Shown here piece after piece: positions 5,888-13,254 of a stretch of DNA of 30,624 nucleotides (positions within the stretch are counted from its first letter, which is position 1; every line of letters begins with the position of its first letter). The notes below the pieces were generated by a model, which searched no databases, had not been told where the DNA came from, and saw only the letters and a program-made list of their open reading frames with translations. The stretch is from IMG/VR virus record IMGVR_UViG_3300047550_000815, positions 1 through 30,624 of that record; one strand, given 5' to 3'. Source of the DNA: a virus. A program made the translations under genes and the position numbers.

Positions 5888-5948
5888 CTATTACTTGCAA
5901 TTTATTTTCATTTTATTTCACTTTTTTAGTGAATGAACTAAAACTTGA

Positions 5949-6488
5949 TTAAGATTTGATATCTAACGAGAAAATAATATTACCCAACTTAGAGGCTAAC
6001 TCATTAGCAAGTTCTTGTTGGAGTGATTCAGTAAATGAATCTTCGATAAAGTGTTTGCCTTTGTAACCTCGTCTGTGAATCTTCCTTGCAATTGCACGAG
6101 CCAATGTATCGTAACTTACACCTTTGTTTGGTTTGATACCTTTAAACGCCATCCACTCTTTGATAGATTGCCATAGATATGGAGTACCCTCTTTATGACC
6201 GCTTTTAGTGGGTTTTCTGCCGAACTCTACTTGTTCCCAATAGTCTTCCATTAGGAAAGTAATCAGTAACGAGGTAGGAGTTTGTGTTATTTCACCTGGT
6301 TGTATAGACTGCTTTAATGATGATGAAGCGTTGGCGTTCTTGTTGTCCAACTCTTTACGCATCAAATTAACCGCTTTATTTGACCAATCAGCGATTATCT
6401 GTTGTAATAGTGATGATTCTTCCGTGAAAAGGTTTTTGTCCTCTCCTAAGCGATTTATTAAGTCCTCTATTTTGATAGTATCAGCCAA
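5949..6488 (-). CDS. Probable tail completion / head-tail joining protein
   Basis: This 179-aa protein has an N-terminal helical section and a central part VEFGRKPTKSGHKEGTPYLWQSIKEWM (about residues 87-113). It ends with ARAIARKIHRRGYKGKHFIEDSF. The FG-R-P...I..W...KI..RGY.G..F pattern is that of small virion morphogenesis proteins such as the HK97 gp10-like group. The start is a TTG at 6488 overlapping the endolysin stop; no in-frame ATG lies near. It is the last late gene before the early block. The assignment rests on motif shape only. Confidence 0.6.
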   Translation of the reverse strand: MADTIKIEDLINRLGEDKNLFTEESSLLQQIIADWSNKAVNLMRKELDNKNANASSSLKQSIQPGEITQTPTSLLITFLMEDYWEQVEFGRKPTKSGHKEGTPYLWQSIKEWMAFKGIKPNKGVSYDTLARAIARKIHRRGYKGKHFIEDSFTESLQQELANELASKLGNIIFSLDIKS

Positions 6489-7101
6489 TGAGATTGAAGT
6501 GTATTAGTTCACCACTTGTAAAATATTTTATTACATCTTTCCAATAAGCATCAGGTACAACTTGGCAACCTGCACTCCATCTATCTACTAAACTTCCTGC
6601 ACCTGCTCTATGGAAGTTAATCCCAAATAGTCCGTTTTGGGTTTTTGTCTTGTCAATTACTCCGTCCTTGTTACCATCTCTGTAAATATCTATCGCTTTA
6701 ACTTGTTTGAAGTATGGCATCCCCAACCATAGAGATTTCCAATTGGATGAAGTAATAAATTGATGTGTCCATAAGTATTGTGCAGGTACTGCGACTGCCG
6801 TTCCGGTAACTCCTCCGTGTGTTATTGGATTTTGTACGTAGAATTTTCCTGCGGTAGTTGAACAAGGCACGATGGATACTACACGCTCGTTTACAATTAT
6901 TAATAAAAAGTCATCGAATGTATTGGTGAGTTTATCGTCTGTACGGACAAAAACTAAACTCTTAGGTGTCCAAATCCAACGCTTAACGGAAAAATAGTTT
7001 TGTACCCACTCGTTAGCAGCGTCTAAGGTCTTTTGACCGATAACTCCGTCAACTTTAAGATTAAAGCCCCGTTGGTTTAGAAACTGCTGCACGTTTTTCA
7101 T
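6481..7101 (-). CDS. Probable endolysin: peptidoglycan-binding plus YkuD-like domain
   Basis: This 206-aa protein begins with a PG_binding_1-like repeat (VQQFLNQRGFNLKVDGVIGQKTLDA, about residues 4-28). The C-terminal half holds the catalytic pattern of L,D-transpeptidase (YkuD) folds: His164 in GINFHRAG and Ser176-Ala-Gly-Cys179 in DRWSAGCQV. A DGNKDGVID loop at 142-150 looks like an EF-hand/dockerin calcium site. It has no signal peptide, so it would need the holin. In this family it may cleave rather than form cross-links, which is inferred. Portal-connector and spanin-like genes lie upstream, consistent with a lysis role. Confidence 0.72.
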   Translation of the reverse strand: MKNVQQFLNQRGFNLKVDGVIGQKTLDAANEWVQNYFSVKRWIWTPKSLVFVRTDDKLTNTFDDFLLIIVNERVVSIVPCSTTAGKFYVQNPITHGGVTGTAVAVPAQYLWTHQFITSSNWKSLWLGMPYFKQVKAIDIYRDGNKDGVIDKTKTQNGLFGINFHRAGAGSLVDRWSAGCQVVPDAYWKDVIKYFTSGELIHFNLIG

Positions 7102-7306
7102 ACAATTCCATTGTTTTATTTAAATAGTAAGATGCCTTTAATAAATCAGTTTTACCGCCTTTCATATCATACCGCCAAACGTACTTTATTACATTTCCGA
7201 TTGTGTACGCTTCATCAGGTGGTAGTCCTTTTACGGCGGTTAAGATTGCATCCATTGCTTCGATTTCGCCCTTGTTATAATGCGATGGTTTGTTTACGAT
7301 ATCCAT
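7061..7306 (-). CDS. DUF3310 protein
   Basis: This 81-aa protein matches DUF3310, a small family common in phages: NKPSHYNKGEIEAMDAI at the start, then IGNVIKYVWRYDMKGGKTDLLKASYYLNKTMEL. Members are sometimes labelled nucleotide kinases on weak evidence; the biochemical role is not established. It overlaps the endolysin start by 41 bases and the upstream gene by 13. Confidence 0.8.
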   Translation of the reverse strand: MDIVNKPSHYNKGEIEAMDAILTAVKGLPPDEAYTIGNVIKYVWRYDMKGGKTDLLKASYYLNKTMELYEKRAAVSKPTGL

Positions 7307-7524
7307 TCTGCTACAAATCTATTAATATCCATCGTAATTAGTAACATTTGACCTCCTTTAAAAAGTACATTAGTGTAATCGTAGTTGGCAATCGCTCCAC
7401 TAACATCGTCTAAATTGATATATCCATCCTCCAATACTTCGACAATATCCGCACCTAATCCAACCTCTTTGTATATTGAATCTTGTTGTTCTTGGTGTAC
7501 GATTTCAACCTTTAAGATTCTCAT
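7294..7524 (-). CDS. Hypothetical protein, 76 aa
   Basis: I do not recognise it. It is an acidic, beta-rich small protein (MRILKVEIVH..., GADIVEVLEDGYINLDDV) without a membrane segment. It overlaps both neighbours (the phosphoesterase stop and the DUF3310 start), so it is translated in the same run. No function can be given. Confidence 0.55.
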   Translation of the reverse strand: MRILKVEIVHQEQQDSIYKEVGLGADIVEVLEDGYINLDDVSGAIANYDYTNVLFKGGQMLLITMDINRFVAEWIS

Positions 7525-8507
7525 ATTATTTTGCCGTTAATGATTTTTAGATTGTTAACGTGGAATGTAGCATCTTCGTTAACGTCTACACAAGCGAATC
7601 CGTGCGACCATTTAGTATAAGCATAAGGTCTGTAGTCAGGTGATAGGGTACACAAACAACCCATTGACCACACTCCCGTAGATTCTCCGTTTATGTTATT
7701 CTCGGAGTGGTGAGATACTTGGTGGTTATGCCCGAAGATAGTTGACGATTTAGCCTTTAAAAACATACCACGTGCAGGGTTAACAGGTGAGAATACACTC
7801 TCTCCCATTTCATGCCCATGTAATACGTTCAATTTGCCTAATTTAATTATTTCACGATTAACCAAGTTGATTTTAAATTCACTCAATCCTAATAGGTTTT
7901 CAAACTTTAAATTGTCAACGTCGCTAAACTCTTTGGCGTTGCGTAGTAGGTAATTTCTTACACGCTCCTCGTGGTTGCCTAACTTGTAATATATCGGTAT
8001 AATGGGGAATAGTTCACGCAAGTACGCAAAAAAAGCCTTAGTCATTTCTATTTCCTCTCTTAACGATGGCATACCTACTTCTTTAATAAACGAACTAACT
8101 GGATAGCAGTCCATAATATCGCCATTCAAAACAATACAATCTACATCGTTGTTTAATCCCCATTCTAATGCAGTAGATAACGCCTCCATATCGTGGTAGG
8201 GAATATGAATATCGGATAGGATTAGATAACGTCCCTCGTTTAGATGAACATTAACCATTTCTTTGTTGTGGGAGAATACTTTAAGTTTTTCTAAGCCCTC
8301 TTGAATGGTAGATTTATTAATCACAAATGTTTTGTCTACTAAAGAATTGAGTTCACGCTCACCTTTTACACCCCTATAATATCTAATTTTAGCCCGTATT
8401 TGTTCAATATTATTAAATTGTGGGTTTTCTTCCAAGATTAATTTCGCCAATGTGCGATTTGGAGCGTCGGGGTACTTCTCCAAGTAGGATTTGATTATGT
8501 CTTTCAT
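7521..8507 (-). CDS. Calcineurin-like metallophosphoesterase
   Basis: This 328-aa protein carries the ordered metal-binding motifs of the superfamily: SDIHIPYHD (D-x-H), NGDIMD (G-D), GNHEER (G-N-H-E), HGHEMG and FGHNHQ (G-H-x-H). It would hydrolyse phosphodiesters or phosphomonoesters with two metal ions. Substrates in phages include nucleic acid ends and nucleotides; none can be named here. The N-terminal 70 residues are a helical, HTH-like region (RTLAKLILEENPQF...AKIRYYRG) that could bind DNA. The start is the ATG at 8507, overlapping the upstream stop as ATGA. Confidence 0.88.
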   Translation of the reverse strand: MKDIIKSYLEKYPDAPNRTLAKLILEENPQFNNIEQIRAKIRYYRGVKGERELNSLVDKTFVINKSTIQEGLEKLKVFSHNKEMVNVHLNEGRYLILSDIHIPYHDMEALSTALEWGLNNDVDCIVLNGDIMDCYPVSSFIKEVGMPSLREEIEMTKAFFAYLRELFPIIPIYYKLGNHEERVRNYLLRNAKEFSDVDNLKFENLLGLSEFKINLVNREIIKLGKLNVLHGHEMGESVFSPVNPARGMFLKAKSSTIFGHNHQVSHHSENNINGESTGVWSMGCLCTLSPDYRPYAYTKWSHGFACVDVNEDATFHVNNLKIINGKII

Positions 8508-8839
8508 AAAAATATTGCCATAATTGTTACTAATATTGCCCACATTCCTACGCCTTTTATGACATCTTTCTGTAATGAAATAGTATTATTACGATTTTGA
8601 ATTTCAACGCTTAACGAATCTGTCTTAATTTCAAGACGTTCAATCACCGAATCTTGGTAGTTAATTATTACAGAATCAGCCTTGACTAATTTGTTTAATC
8701 TAATAACATCTCTACGAGCATTAGCACCCTTTACCAAATACTTATTAGCGTTCGATACTATCGAGGTGTCTATGCAAATCAATTGCCCGTTTAAGCCCAT
8801 TGGAATCACGAGAAAAAGTATCAATATACAACGTGTCAT
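8504..8839 (-). CDS. Spanin-like protein with signal sequence and C-terminal membrane segment
   Basis: This 111-aa protein has an N-terminal signal (CILILFLVIPMGLNG followed by Q, a typical Bacteroidota signal peptidase I site) and a polar alpha-helical middle with coiled-coil spacing. It ends with a hydrophobic segment, GMWAILVTIMAIFL. Signal plus C-terminal anchor spans the periplasm as a unimolecular spanin would, although no clear lipobox is present. It overlaps the upstream membrane gene by 95 bases in another frame, as in nested Rz/Rz1 pairs. The spanin role is an inference from topology and overlap. Confidence 0.5.
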   Translation of the reverse strand: MTRCILILFLVIPMGLNGQLICIDTSIVSNANKYLVKGANARRDVIRLNKLVKADSVIINYQDSVIERLEIKTDSLSVEIQNRNNTISLQKDVIKGVGMWAILVTIMAIFL

Positions 8840-9014
8840 GTTTTAAGAGCGTTAGACGGACTTTCTTCCACTTTGTAATACTATCAGTCCACTTTATTAT
8901 CTGAGTGTCTGTAGTGTGCTTATAATGCGTTATTTCACGCTTTAAAAAACAATTATACAGGCACAACGCAAGTATTAGCCAAATAAGGTACTTGTATAGA
9001 GAAGTTAATTGCAT
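8745..9014 (-). CDS. Type II membrane protein, i-spanin candidate
   Basis: This 89-aa protein has one N-terminal membrane helix (YLIWLILALCLYNCFL, residues 9-24) and a charged helical exterior. This is the topology of inner-membrane spanins such as Rz. The next gene starts inside it in another frame, which is the classic spanin gene arrangement. It overlaps the upstream tail-terminator-like gene by 62 bases. No sequence similarity to Rz was recognised, so this is a positional and topological call. Confidence 0.5.
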   Translation of the reverse strand: MQLTSLYKYLIWLILALCLYNCFLKREITHYKHTTDTQIIKWTDSITKWKKVRLTLLKHDTLYIDTFSRDSNGLKRAIDLHRHLDSIER

Positions 9015-9390
9015 ATCCTGCTAAAATGTCCGTTCGTGAATCGTAAAATGGTGAGGCGTTTTGGTTGACTACTAATTGCCACACTTCGTCTTGGTATTCA
9101 GAATCTAACAATGCAAAAATGTCACCCATTATTTGAGCAGTATCCGATAAAACTTCTATCACGTTAGATTCAGATTCAAACACTCTGTCCATAACCAACA
9201 AAGCAAAGTTGTAAGTTTGGAGTTTGTTCGCTAAATCTAAAGTAAAACCATCAGGGTAAAGCCAAACAAGCGGATAGTATTCTATGTTCTCAACCGTTAG
9301 GTTGCTTTGTTGACCCACTCCGAACTTGCCCACCATTTTGTGACTTTCGGCTTGTGTTTGAATTTTTGCGATTATTTGGTTTAGCGTCAT
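8953..9390 (-). CDS. Probable tail terminator / head-tail joining protein
   Basis: This 145-aa protein has mixed alpha/beta composition with YYPLVWLYPDGF, LQTYNFALLVMDRV and VIEVLSDTAQIMGDIF in order. That pattern is usual for small tail terminator or joining proteins of Bacteroidota phages. It comes directly after the connector gene and portal, which supports a neck role. No enzymatic motif is seen. The ATG at 9390 is preceded by 44 non-overlapping bases. Confidence 0.55.
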   Translation of the reverse strand: MTLNQIIAKIQTQAESHKMVGKFGVGQQSNLTVENIEYYPLVWLYPDGFTLDLANKLQTYNFALLVMDRVFESESNVIEVLSDTAQIMGDIFALLDSEYQDEVWQLVVNQNASPFYDSRTDILAGYAINFSIQVPYLANTCVVPV

Positions 9391-9434
9391 TTAAAAACTT
9401 AATTAATTTGGCTTCGTTATTTTTCTGCCATTTA

Positions 9435-9989
9435 TTATTGCGGATAGTCATAGTTCCAATAGCAATCATCCATATCATCCCCAAGATAGAACCCACCATA
9501 AAAAGATGTGTTCTTAGGTCTAATCGTATCAAATCCGCTGCCAGGATTGAGGAACAATGGATAAGTATTTGTGTTTTCACGTAGATAATCTCTTAGTCTG
9601 TTTGCATAATATTCGGCTTTATCACGAAATCGCTTCTCAATCATTGTAAGTTCGTCAATACTAACCGCTCTTGCGTTCTCTGCCTCCCTTGCTGCTACGC
9701 TCTTATTCATCATTTTAAACGTCATAGGGAGCATAGATTCAGTTATGGTGTAGTACTTCAAACAAGGTGCAATATACGAATCTAAAAGCGTAGTATTTAC
9801 GTTTGTCAAAGTTCCTGCAAAGGCTTGGGTTTGCAATTCATCGTACAATCCTGAGCCAATAATATCACGAATGTAAATCTCTTGAGCCTCTTTAATCGCA
9901 CTTTTTAATAGTTTATCGTCTACATTCTCGTTGATTGCGGAATTATCCTTGAGGTAGGATGTGCTTATAAAATATACGAAGTTGCTCAT
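9435..9989 (-). CDS. Head-tail connector (DUF6712-like)
   Basis: This 184-aa, mostly helical protein follows the portal gene with a four-base overlap. It has the form of the connector that docks under the portal: ISTSYLKDNSAINENVDDKLLKSAIKEAQEIYIRDIIG at the start, and LLDSYIAPCLKYYTITE in the middle. Both segments are familiar from DUF6712 proteins of Bacteroidota phages. The aromatic C-terminal tail (GGFYLGDDMDDCYWNYDYP) is unusual and acidic. No catalytic motif is seen. Confidence 0.7.
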   Translation of the reverse strand: MSNFVYFISTSYLKDNSAINENVDDKLLKSAIKEAQEIYIRDIIGSGLYDELQTQAFAGTLTNVNTTLLDSYIAPCLKYYTITESMLPMTFKMMNKSVAAREAENARAVSIDELTMIEKRFRDKAEYYANRLRDYLRENTNTYPLFLNPGSGFDTIRPKNTSFYGGFYLGDDMDDCYWNYDYPQ

Positions 9990-11704
9990 TTCTTTCTAAT
10001 CATTACCTTTTGTGCAAAAATATGGCGGCATTGTGGGGTATTAGTATCCGTTTTTGGGTTATGATACCAACCACCTCTACGTTTCCAAACGTCATAGCCA
10101 AGTTCAGCAGACATCTGATTGATATCTTCACGGCTGAATACCTTGTTAGATTCTACAATTTTACGGCAAAAATCACGAGATGTTGGTATTAATAAACCGC
10201 CCTCAATACCGGGTGCTAATTCGTATTGATATCTAACCACTAATTCAGTTTCTAAGCCTTTTATCAAATCACGTCCTTTAGCGGTAACTTTATATCCGTT
10301 CACTTCGGGTGCGATTCTATCTGATTTAATCAACTCGGTTAACGCATCCATTACATTCTGTGCAGGTTGTTTAGTCAAGTTTACCAAATCGCCTGTTTGC
10401 AAACCTGGATTCTCTGCTAATATGTTTAACAACGCTTTGTTTAACGCATCGCCAAACTCAAATTTTACTTCCTCGTATAAGTCAGCAGATTCTCCGTATT
10501 TAGCAAACACTTGTAAATCTCTTTCGTCATCCCAACCAAAAGGGTTTTGTGCGGATAGTTTTACTTTAGTTTCAAACCCTAACTCTTTTCTAACTTCTTC
10601 TCTGTCTATAATCCCTGCGGTAAATAGTTCTTGGTAGTTGATACCTAATGGTGGTTTGTTTTCACTTCGTAGTTGTACCGGTGCAATATATTCAAACAAG
10701 TACGTTAACGCATCGTCTAACTTTTTCTGTCTTGGTTCAACGTAGGAAGATTGAAACATCTCATAGGCTTCTATTAATTCACTTCTACCGCCTAATTGAC
10801 CCTCTACACGCACTCCAAACAACATTGGGGAGTTTACCTTATGCGATACAAAAATCTCTTGTTGTACGGTCTTATTTAAGATATCGAATTGTTTGTCAAA
10901 ATCACTTGGTTGTAGATTGTTGATTATGCTTTCCTTTTCGTTCGGGTCGTTGTACTGAATAATCAATCCACCTGCGTTATCCGTACCGGTGTAGTTTTTC
11001 TTTAACGCTCTTTCGGTCTTTCTCGCTTCTTCTGGTGTTGGATAACCCTTGAACATTTGTATTAATGTTTGAGCGGAAAATCCGTTTTTGATGGAGTTTA
11101 AATGCCAATTAGAAATCTCCGTGTCAATTTCAATGTACTTCAATCCACCTACATAGTCGGGTAAAGGATAGATTCCTTGTCCTGCTCTATATAGTTGGCA
11201 ATAGTACAACTGCTTAGATTCACGAGTGATTGGGTTAAATGGGGTGTATTCGATTATCTCACATTTTCTATCTGACCAATCCTCACAAAATGCAAATTTA
11301 TCGTATAATGTTTTACGGACTTTTTGAAAAGGCAAGTGGTAAATCTCGGATATCTTTTGTTTATCACGTGACCATATAATTTCCATTGCAAATCCATTGA
11401 ACAATTCTAAGTCATCGGCTACCTTTGCTTTTAGTTCGTCTAAACTCTCGTACGCATTGATAGATTCAACCTTTTGTTGAGCCTTTGCAATTATAGCGGT
11501 ATCTTGTCCTTTGATTGACGTACCTACCCCTGCAACATAAGATGCTTTAGCCGAAACAATAGCGTTATGTTTAGGGCTTTTATTGTACATTTCAATGAGA
11601 AATTCAGGGTAAAGGTTGTCTTCTCCAAATGTATAGATACCCTTTGCCTTATTCTCTTTGAAAGCAGGTAGTTTATTGTCGTGAAAATTAATCCGATGAA
11701 ACAT
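9986..11704 (-). CDS. Portal protein with C-terminal extension
   Basis: This 572-aa protein has portal features: an early NLYPEFLIEMYNKSPKHNAIVSAKASYVAGVG (about residues 30-61), LELFNGFAMEIIWSRD, and the mid-protein FVSHKVNSPMLFGVRVEGQLGGRSELIEAYEMF helix region. It would form the dodecameric DNA channel and join the terminase during packaging. The last 140 residues are extra. They contain a winged-helix-like part (ENPGLQTGDLVNLTKQPAQNVMDALTEL) and a tail with DVWKRRGGWYHNPKT and TPQCRHIFAQ, reminiscent of minor head proteins. I use the ATG at 11704; the longer frame opens one codon earlier at GTG. Confidence 0.85.
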   Translation of the reverse strand: MFHRINFHDNKLPAFKENKAKGIYTFGEDNLYPEFLIEMYNKSPKHNAIVSAKASYVAGVGTSIKGQDTAIIAKAQQKVESINAYESLDELKAKVADDLELFNGFAMEIIWSRDKQKISEIYHLPFQKVRKTLYDKFAFCEDWSDRKCEIIEYTPFNPITRESKQLYYCQLYRAGQGIYPLPDYVGGLKYIEIDTEISNWHLNSIKNGFSAQTLIQMFKGYPTPEEARKTERALKKNYTGTDNAGGLIIQYNDPNEKESIINNLQPSDFDKQFDILNKTVQQEIFVSHKVNSPMLFGVRVEGQLGGRSELIEAYEMFQSSYVEPRQKKLDDALTYLFEYIAPVQLRSENKPPLGINYQELFTAGIIDREEVRKELGFETKVKLSAQNPFGWDDERDLQVFAKYGESADLYEEVKFEFGDALNKALLNILAENPGLQTGDLVNLTKQPAQNVMDALTELIKSDRIAPEVNGYKVTAKGRDLIKGLETELVVRYQYELAPGIEGGLLIPTSRDFCRKIVESNKVFSREDINQMSAELGYDVWKRRGGWYHNPKTDTNTPQCRHIFAQKVMIRKK

Positions 11705-11720
11705 CACTTATAAATAGGAT

Positions 11721-11924
11721 TTATTCGATTGTGAAAAAGTTTGATAGGAATTTGCCTAATCCACCAACTACTGCACACCCTATCATTACGGATGGTTCAG
11801 ACATATTAAATCCTGCAACCATTATAGACGCAGCAGCCAATGAGTCGCCAAAAATGCGAATTCTTTTGGGTGTTGGCGAAAAATAACTTTTAAATTTTAG
11901 CCTTGTCCTCTGTTTGGTTTGCAT
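11721..11924 (-). CDS. Small two-helix membrane protein, holin-like
   Basis: This 67-aa protein has a basic N-terminus (residues 1-25) followed by two short hydrophobic stretches, LAAASIMVAGF and VMIGCAVVGGLGKFL. They are separated by NMSEPS, consistent with a membrane hairpin. Position near a second small membrane protein suggests a holin/antiholin pair, but it could be a virion membrane-contact protein. It overlaps the 38-aa basic gene by 28 bases. Confidence 0.5.
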   Translation of the reverse strand: MQTKQRTRLKFKSYFSPTPKRIRIFGDSLAAASIMVAGFNMSEPSVMIGCAVVGGLGKFLSNFFTIE

Positions 11925-12013
11925 GATTTGTGTTTGTTAATGTGTTTTGTATGTCTGCCTAATTTGCGTTTTGGCTTTTTACGGAATAGTACTACTACTT
12001 TAGCCTTTGCCAT
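11897..12013 (-). CDS. Tiny basic protein, 38 aa
   Basis: The ATG at 12013-12011 opens 38 codons ending in TAA at 11899-11897. The product starts MAKAKVVVLF, continues RKKPKRKLGRHTKH and ends in CKPNRGQG, with about one third Lys or Arg. It resembles very small Lys/Arg-rich proteins ending in RGQG that I recall from late regions of Bacteroidota phages; their function is unknown. It overlaps the holin candidate by 14 bases and the next gene by 28, filling what looks like a gap. DNA or membrane contact is a guess from charge. Confidence 0.65.
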   Translation of the reverse strand: MAKAKVVVLFRKKPKRKLGRHTKHINKHKSCKPNRGQG

Positions 12014-12191
12014 CGATTTGCTTAATTTTTCTTATGTAGTAAATAATCGCAAACAAACCGCTCACTATCCCCACAATGGCTAATACAAACGCTGCGACTG
12101 GCTGCCAAGTTTGGCTGAAATGTATTATCGTAGCACTTCCACTTATTCCGGTGGCAATGGCTGCGGTGGTGTCGTTATCTAAGTGTTTCAT
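12000..12191 (-). CDS. Holin candidate, 63 aa
   Basis: This 63-aa protein starts MKHLDNDTTAAIATGISGSATIIHF and has a strong membrane helix, VAAFVLAIVGIVSGLFAIIYY, followed by a basic tail KIKQIDGKG. The earlier residues 8-24 form a second, weaker hydrophobic stretch. Small size, one to two helices and a charged C-terminus fit a holin. The ATG at 12191 shares a base with the preceding TAA (TAATG), so translation is coupled to the proline-ended protein upstream. The longer frame to 12308 merely shadows that gene. Confidence 0.6.
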   Translation of the reverse strand: MKHLDNDTTAAIATGISGSATIIHFSQTWQPVAAFVLAIVGIVSGLFAIIYYIRKIKQIDGKG

Positions 12192-12409
12192 TATGGAAAT
12201 GGTGGTGGTGGTGGTGGTACATATTCGCCTTGTGGTAGGTTTAAAACCCAAGCGTATTTGGAGGCTTCCACAAGTGGGATATCTTGTTCGCTTAAAAATG
12301 TGAACCAAACTTGATTAATATCTTGAACGCAATTAAAGAAAATGTCAGGTGCAAAAAATTGACCTTGAATTTCTTGGTATTGTTTGGTGGTTAGAATGTA
12401 TCCTTGCAT
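12191..12409 (-). CDS. Small protein ending in a proline run, 72 aa
   Basis: The N-terminal part (GYILTTKQYQEIQGQFFAPDIFFNCVQDINQVWFTFLSEQ) is of a type often found directly after fibre genes in Bacteroidota phages. The C-terminus is YVPPPPPPFP, six prolines coded by an uninterrupted CCA run (GGT repeats at 12201-12218 on the plus strand). Proline runs slow ribosomes unless EF-P acts, and the holin start lies three codons further on, so this may tune coupling. It may be a fibre-associated factor; function unproven. Confidence 0.65.
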   Translation of the reverse strand: MQGYILTTKQYQEIQGQFFAPDIFFNCVQDINQVWFTFLSEQDIPLVEASKYAWVLNLPQGEYVPPPPPPFP

Positions 12410-13254
12410 TATACTTGACGTGATAGGGTTGTTTGAAATGCTTGAACGGATGTATAAAAATTAGTAACTTCTGTGTCTGTTAAACCATCCCCAATGGTTG
12501 CTAATGCGTTTTGTCTGGTATCATAGTCAGAAGTAGAACCGTTATTGTTAAATGCCCCAATATAAATATTTCTTGACGCAGGTGTTGAAGAATTATTAGT
12601 ATTTGATGTTTTGGATGTATTTTGAAAAAATTGTTCCGATGTTGAACTTAATCTTGACGCAATAAATAATCCAAGTGAAGAACTTACCGTTCCTGCTGAA
12701 TTACCATTAGTTGAATTGAACGCACTAAAATAAGCACTTGTACCAACTAATTTTGGATAAATATACATTCCATTATTTGCACCTGCTCCACTTGCTCCAA
12801 TTGATACGGTGGCACTTGTAACATTAGTTCTTAAATATACACTAATATGTGCATTGTTTTGATTCAATTGCAATGACATATTTAACCCACTATCCATATA
12901 TGCACTTGTTCCATTTGGCGTTACTCCAGTACTCGCAAAAGTCCAACCACTTGTAAATGTACCAGTAAAACTTGAACTTTTTAAATTTTGACTACATGCT
13001 GCTGCACTTGCTCCAACCATCGGATATATAGCTTTCATTTTTGTCCATAACCCATAAGATTTTAAATCTAAAACAAGTTTATTAATAGCAATTTGTTCTA
13101 TTGTAGATAAGCTACCACCTGCCGTTGTGACTCGATTATAAAATGCTATTGCATCTGTATCATCATAATCATTAGAATTCATACCCAATTTAGTAGGCAA
13201 TTGACCTTGAAAAAGTTTATCGCCAAATCCGCGAAATTGCCCAAAATCTGCCAT
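12409..13254 (-). CDS. Tail appendage / fibre protein with jelly-roll-like region
   Basis: This 281-aa protein is rich in Ser, Thr, Asn and Gly and looks like a beta-sandwich receptor-binding or appendage protein. The first 90 residues include NDYDDTDAIAFYNRVTTAGG and the helix IEQIAINKLVLDLKSYGLWTKMKAIYPMVG. The middle (SSFTGTFTSGWTFASTGVTPNGTSAYMDSGLNM) is typical of LamG/concanavalin-like modules in phage tail proteins. The C-terminus has a LTDTEVTNFYTSVQAFQTTL helix. Its position downstream of two other fibre-type genes supports host recognition. Confidence 0.7.
   Translation of the reverse strand: MADFGQFRGFGDKLFQGQLPTKLGMNSNDYDDTDAIAFYNRVTTAGGSLSTIEQIAINKLVLDLKSYGLWTKMKAIYPMVGASAAACSQNLKSSSFTGTFTSGWTFASTGVTPNGTSAYMDSGLNMSLQLNQNNAHISVYLRTNVTSATVSIGASGAGANNGMYIYPKLVGTSAYFSAFNSTNGNSAGTVSSSLGLFIASRLSSTSEQFFQNTSKTSNTNNSSTPASRNIYIGAFNNNGSTSDYDTRQNALATIGDGLTDTEVTNFYTSVQAFQTTLSRQV

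Noticed and set aside
9290-9451. Possible 53-aa basic gene (ATG at 9451) between connector and tail-terminator genes
   Set aside because: Most of it overlaps the better supported gene at 8953-9390 in another frame, and I recognise no conserved pattern; a longer frame to 9580 only shadows the connector gene.
12192-12308. Longer version of the holin candidate
   Set aside because: The extra 39 residues (with a TTTTTT run) are the antisense-free frame shadow of the proline-ended gene; the internal ATG overlapping its stop fits translational coupling.
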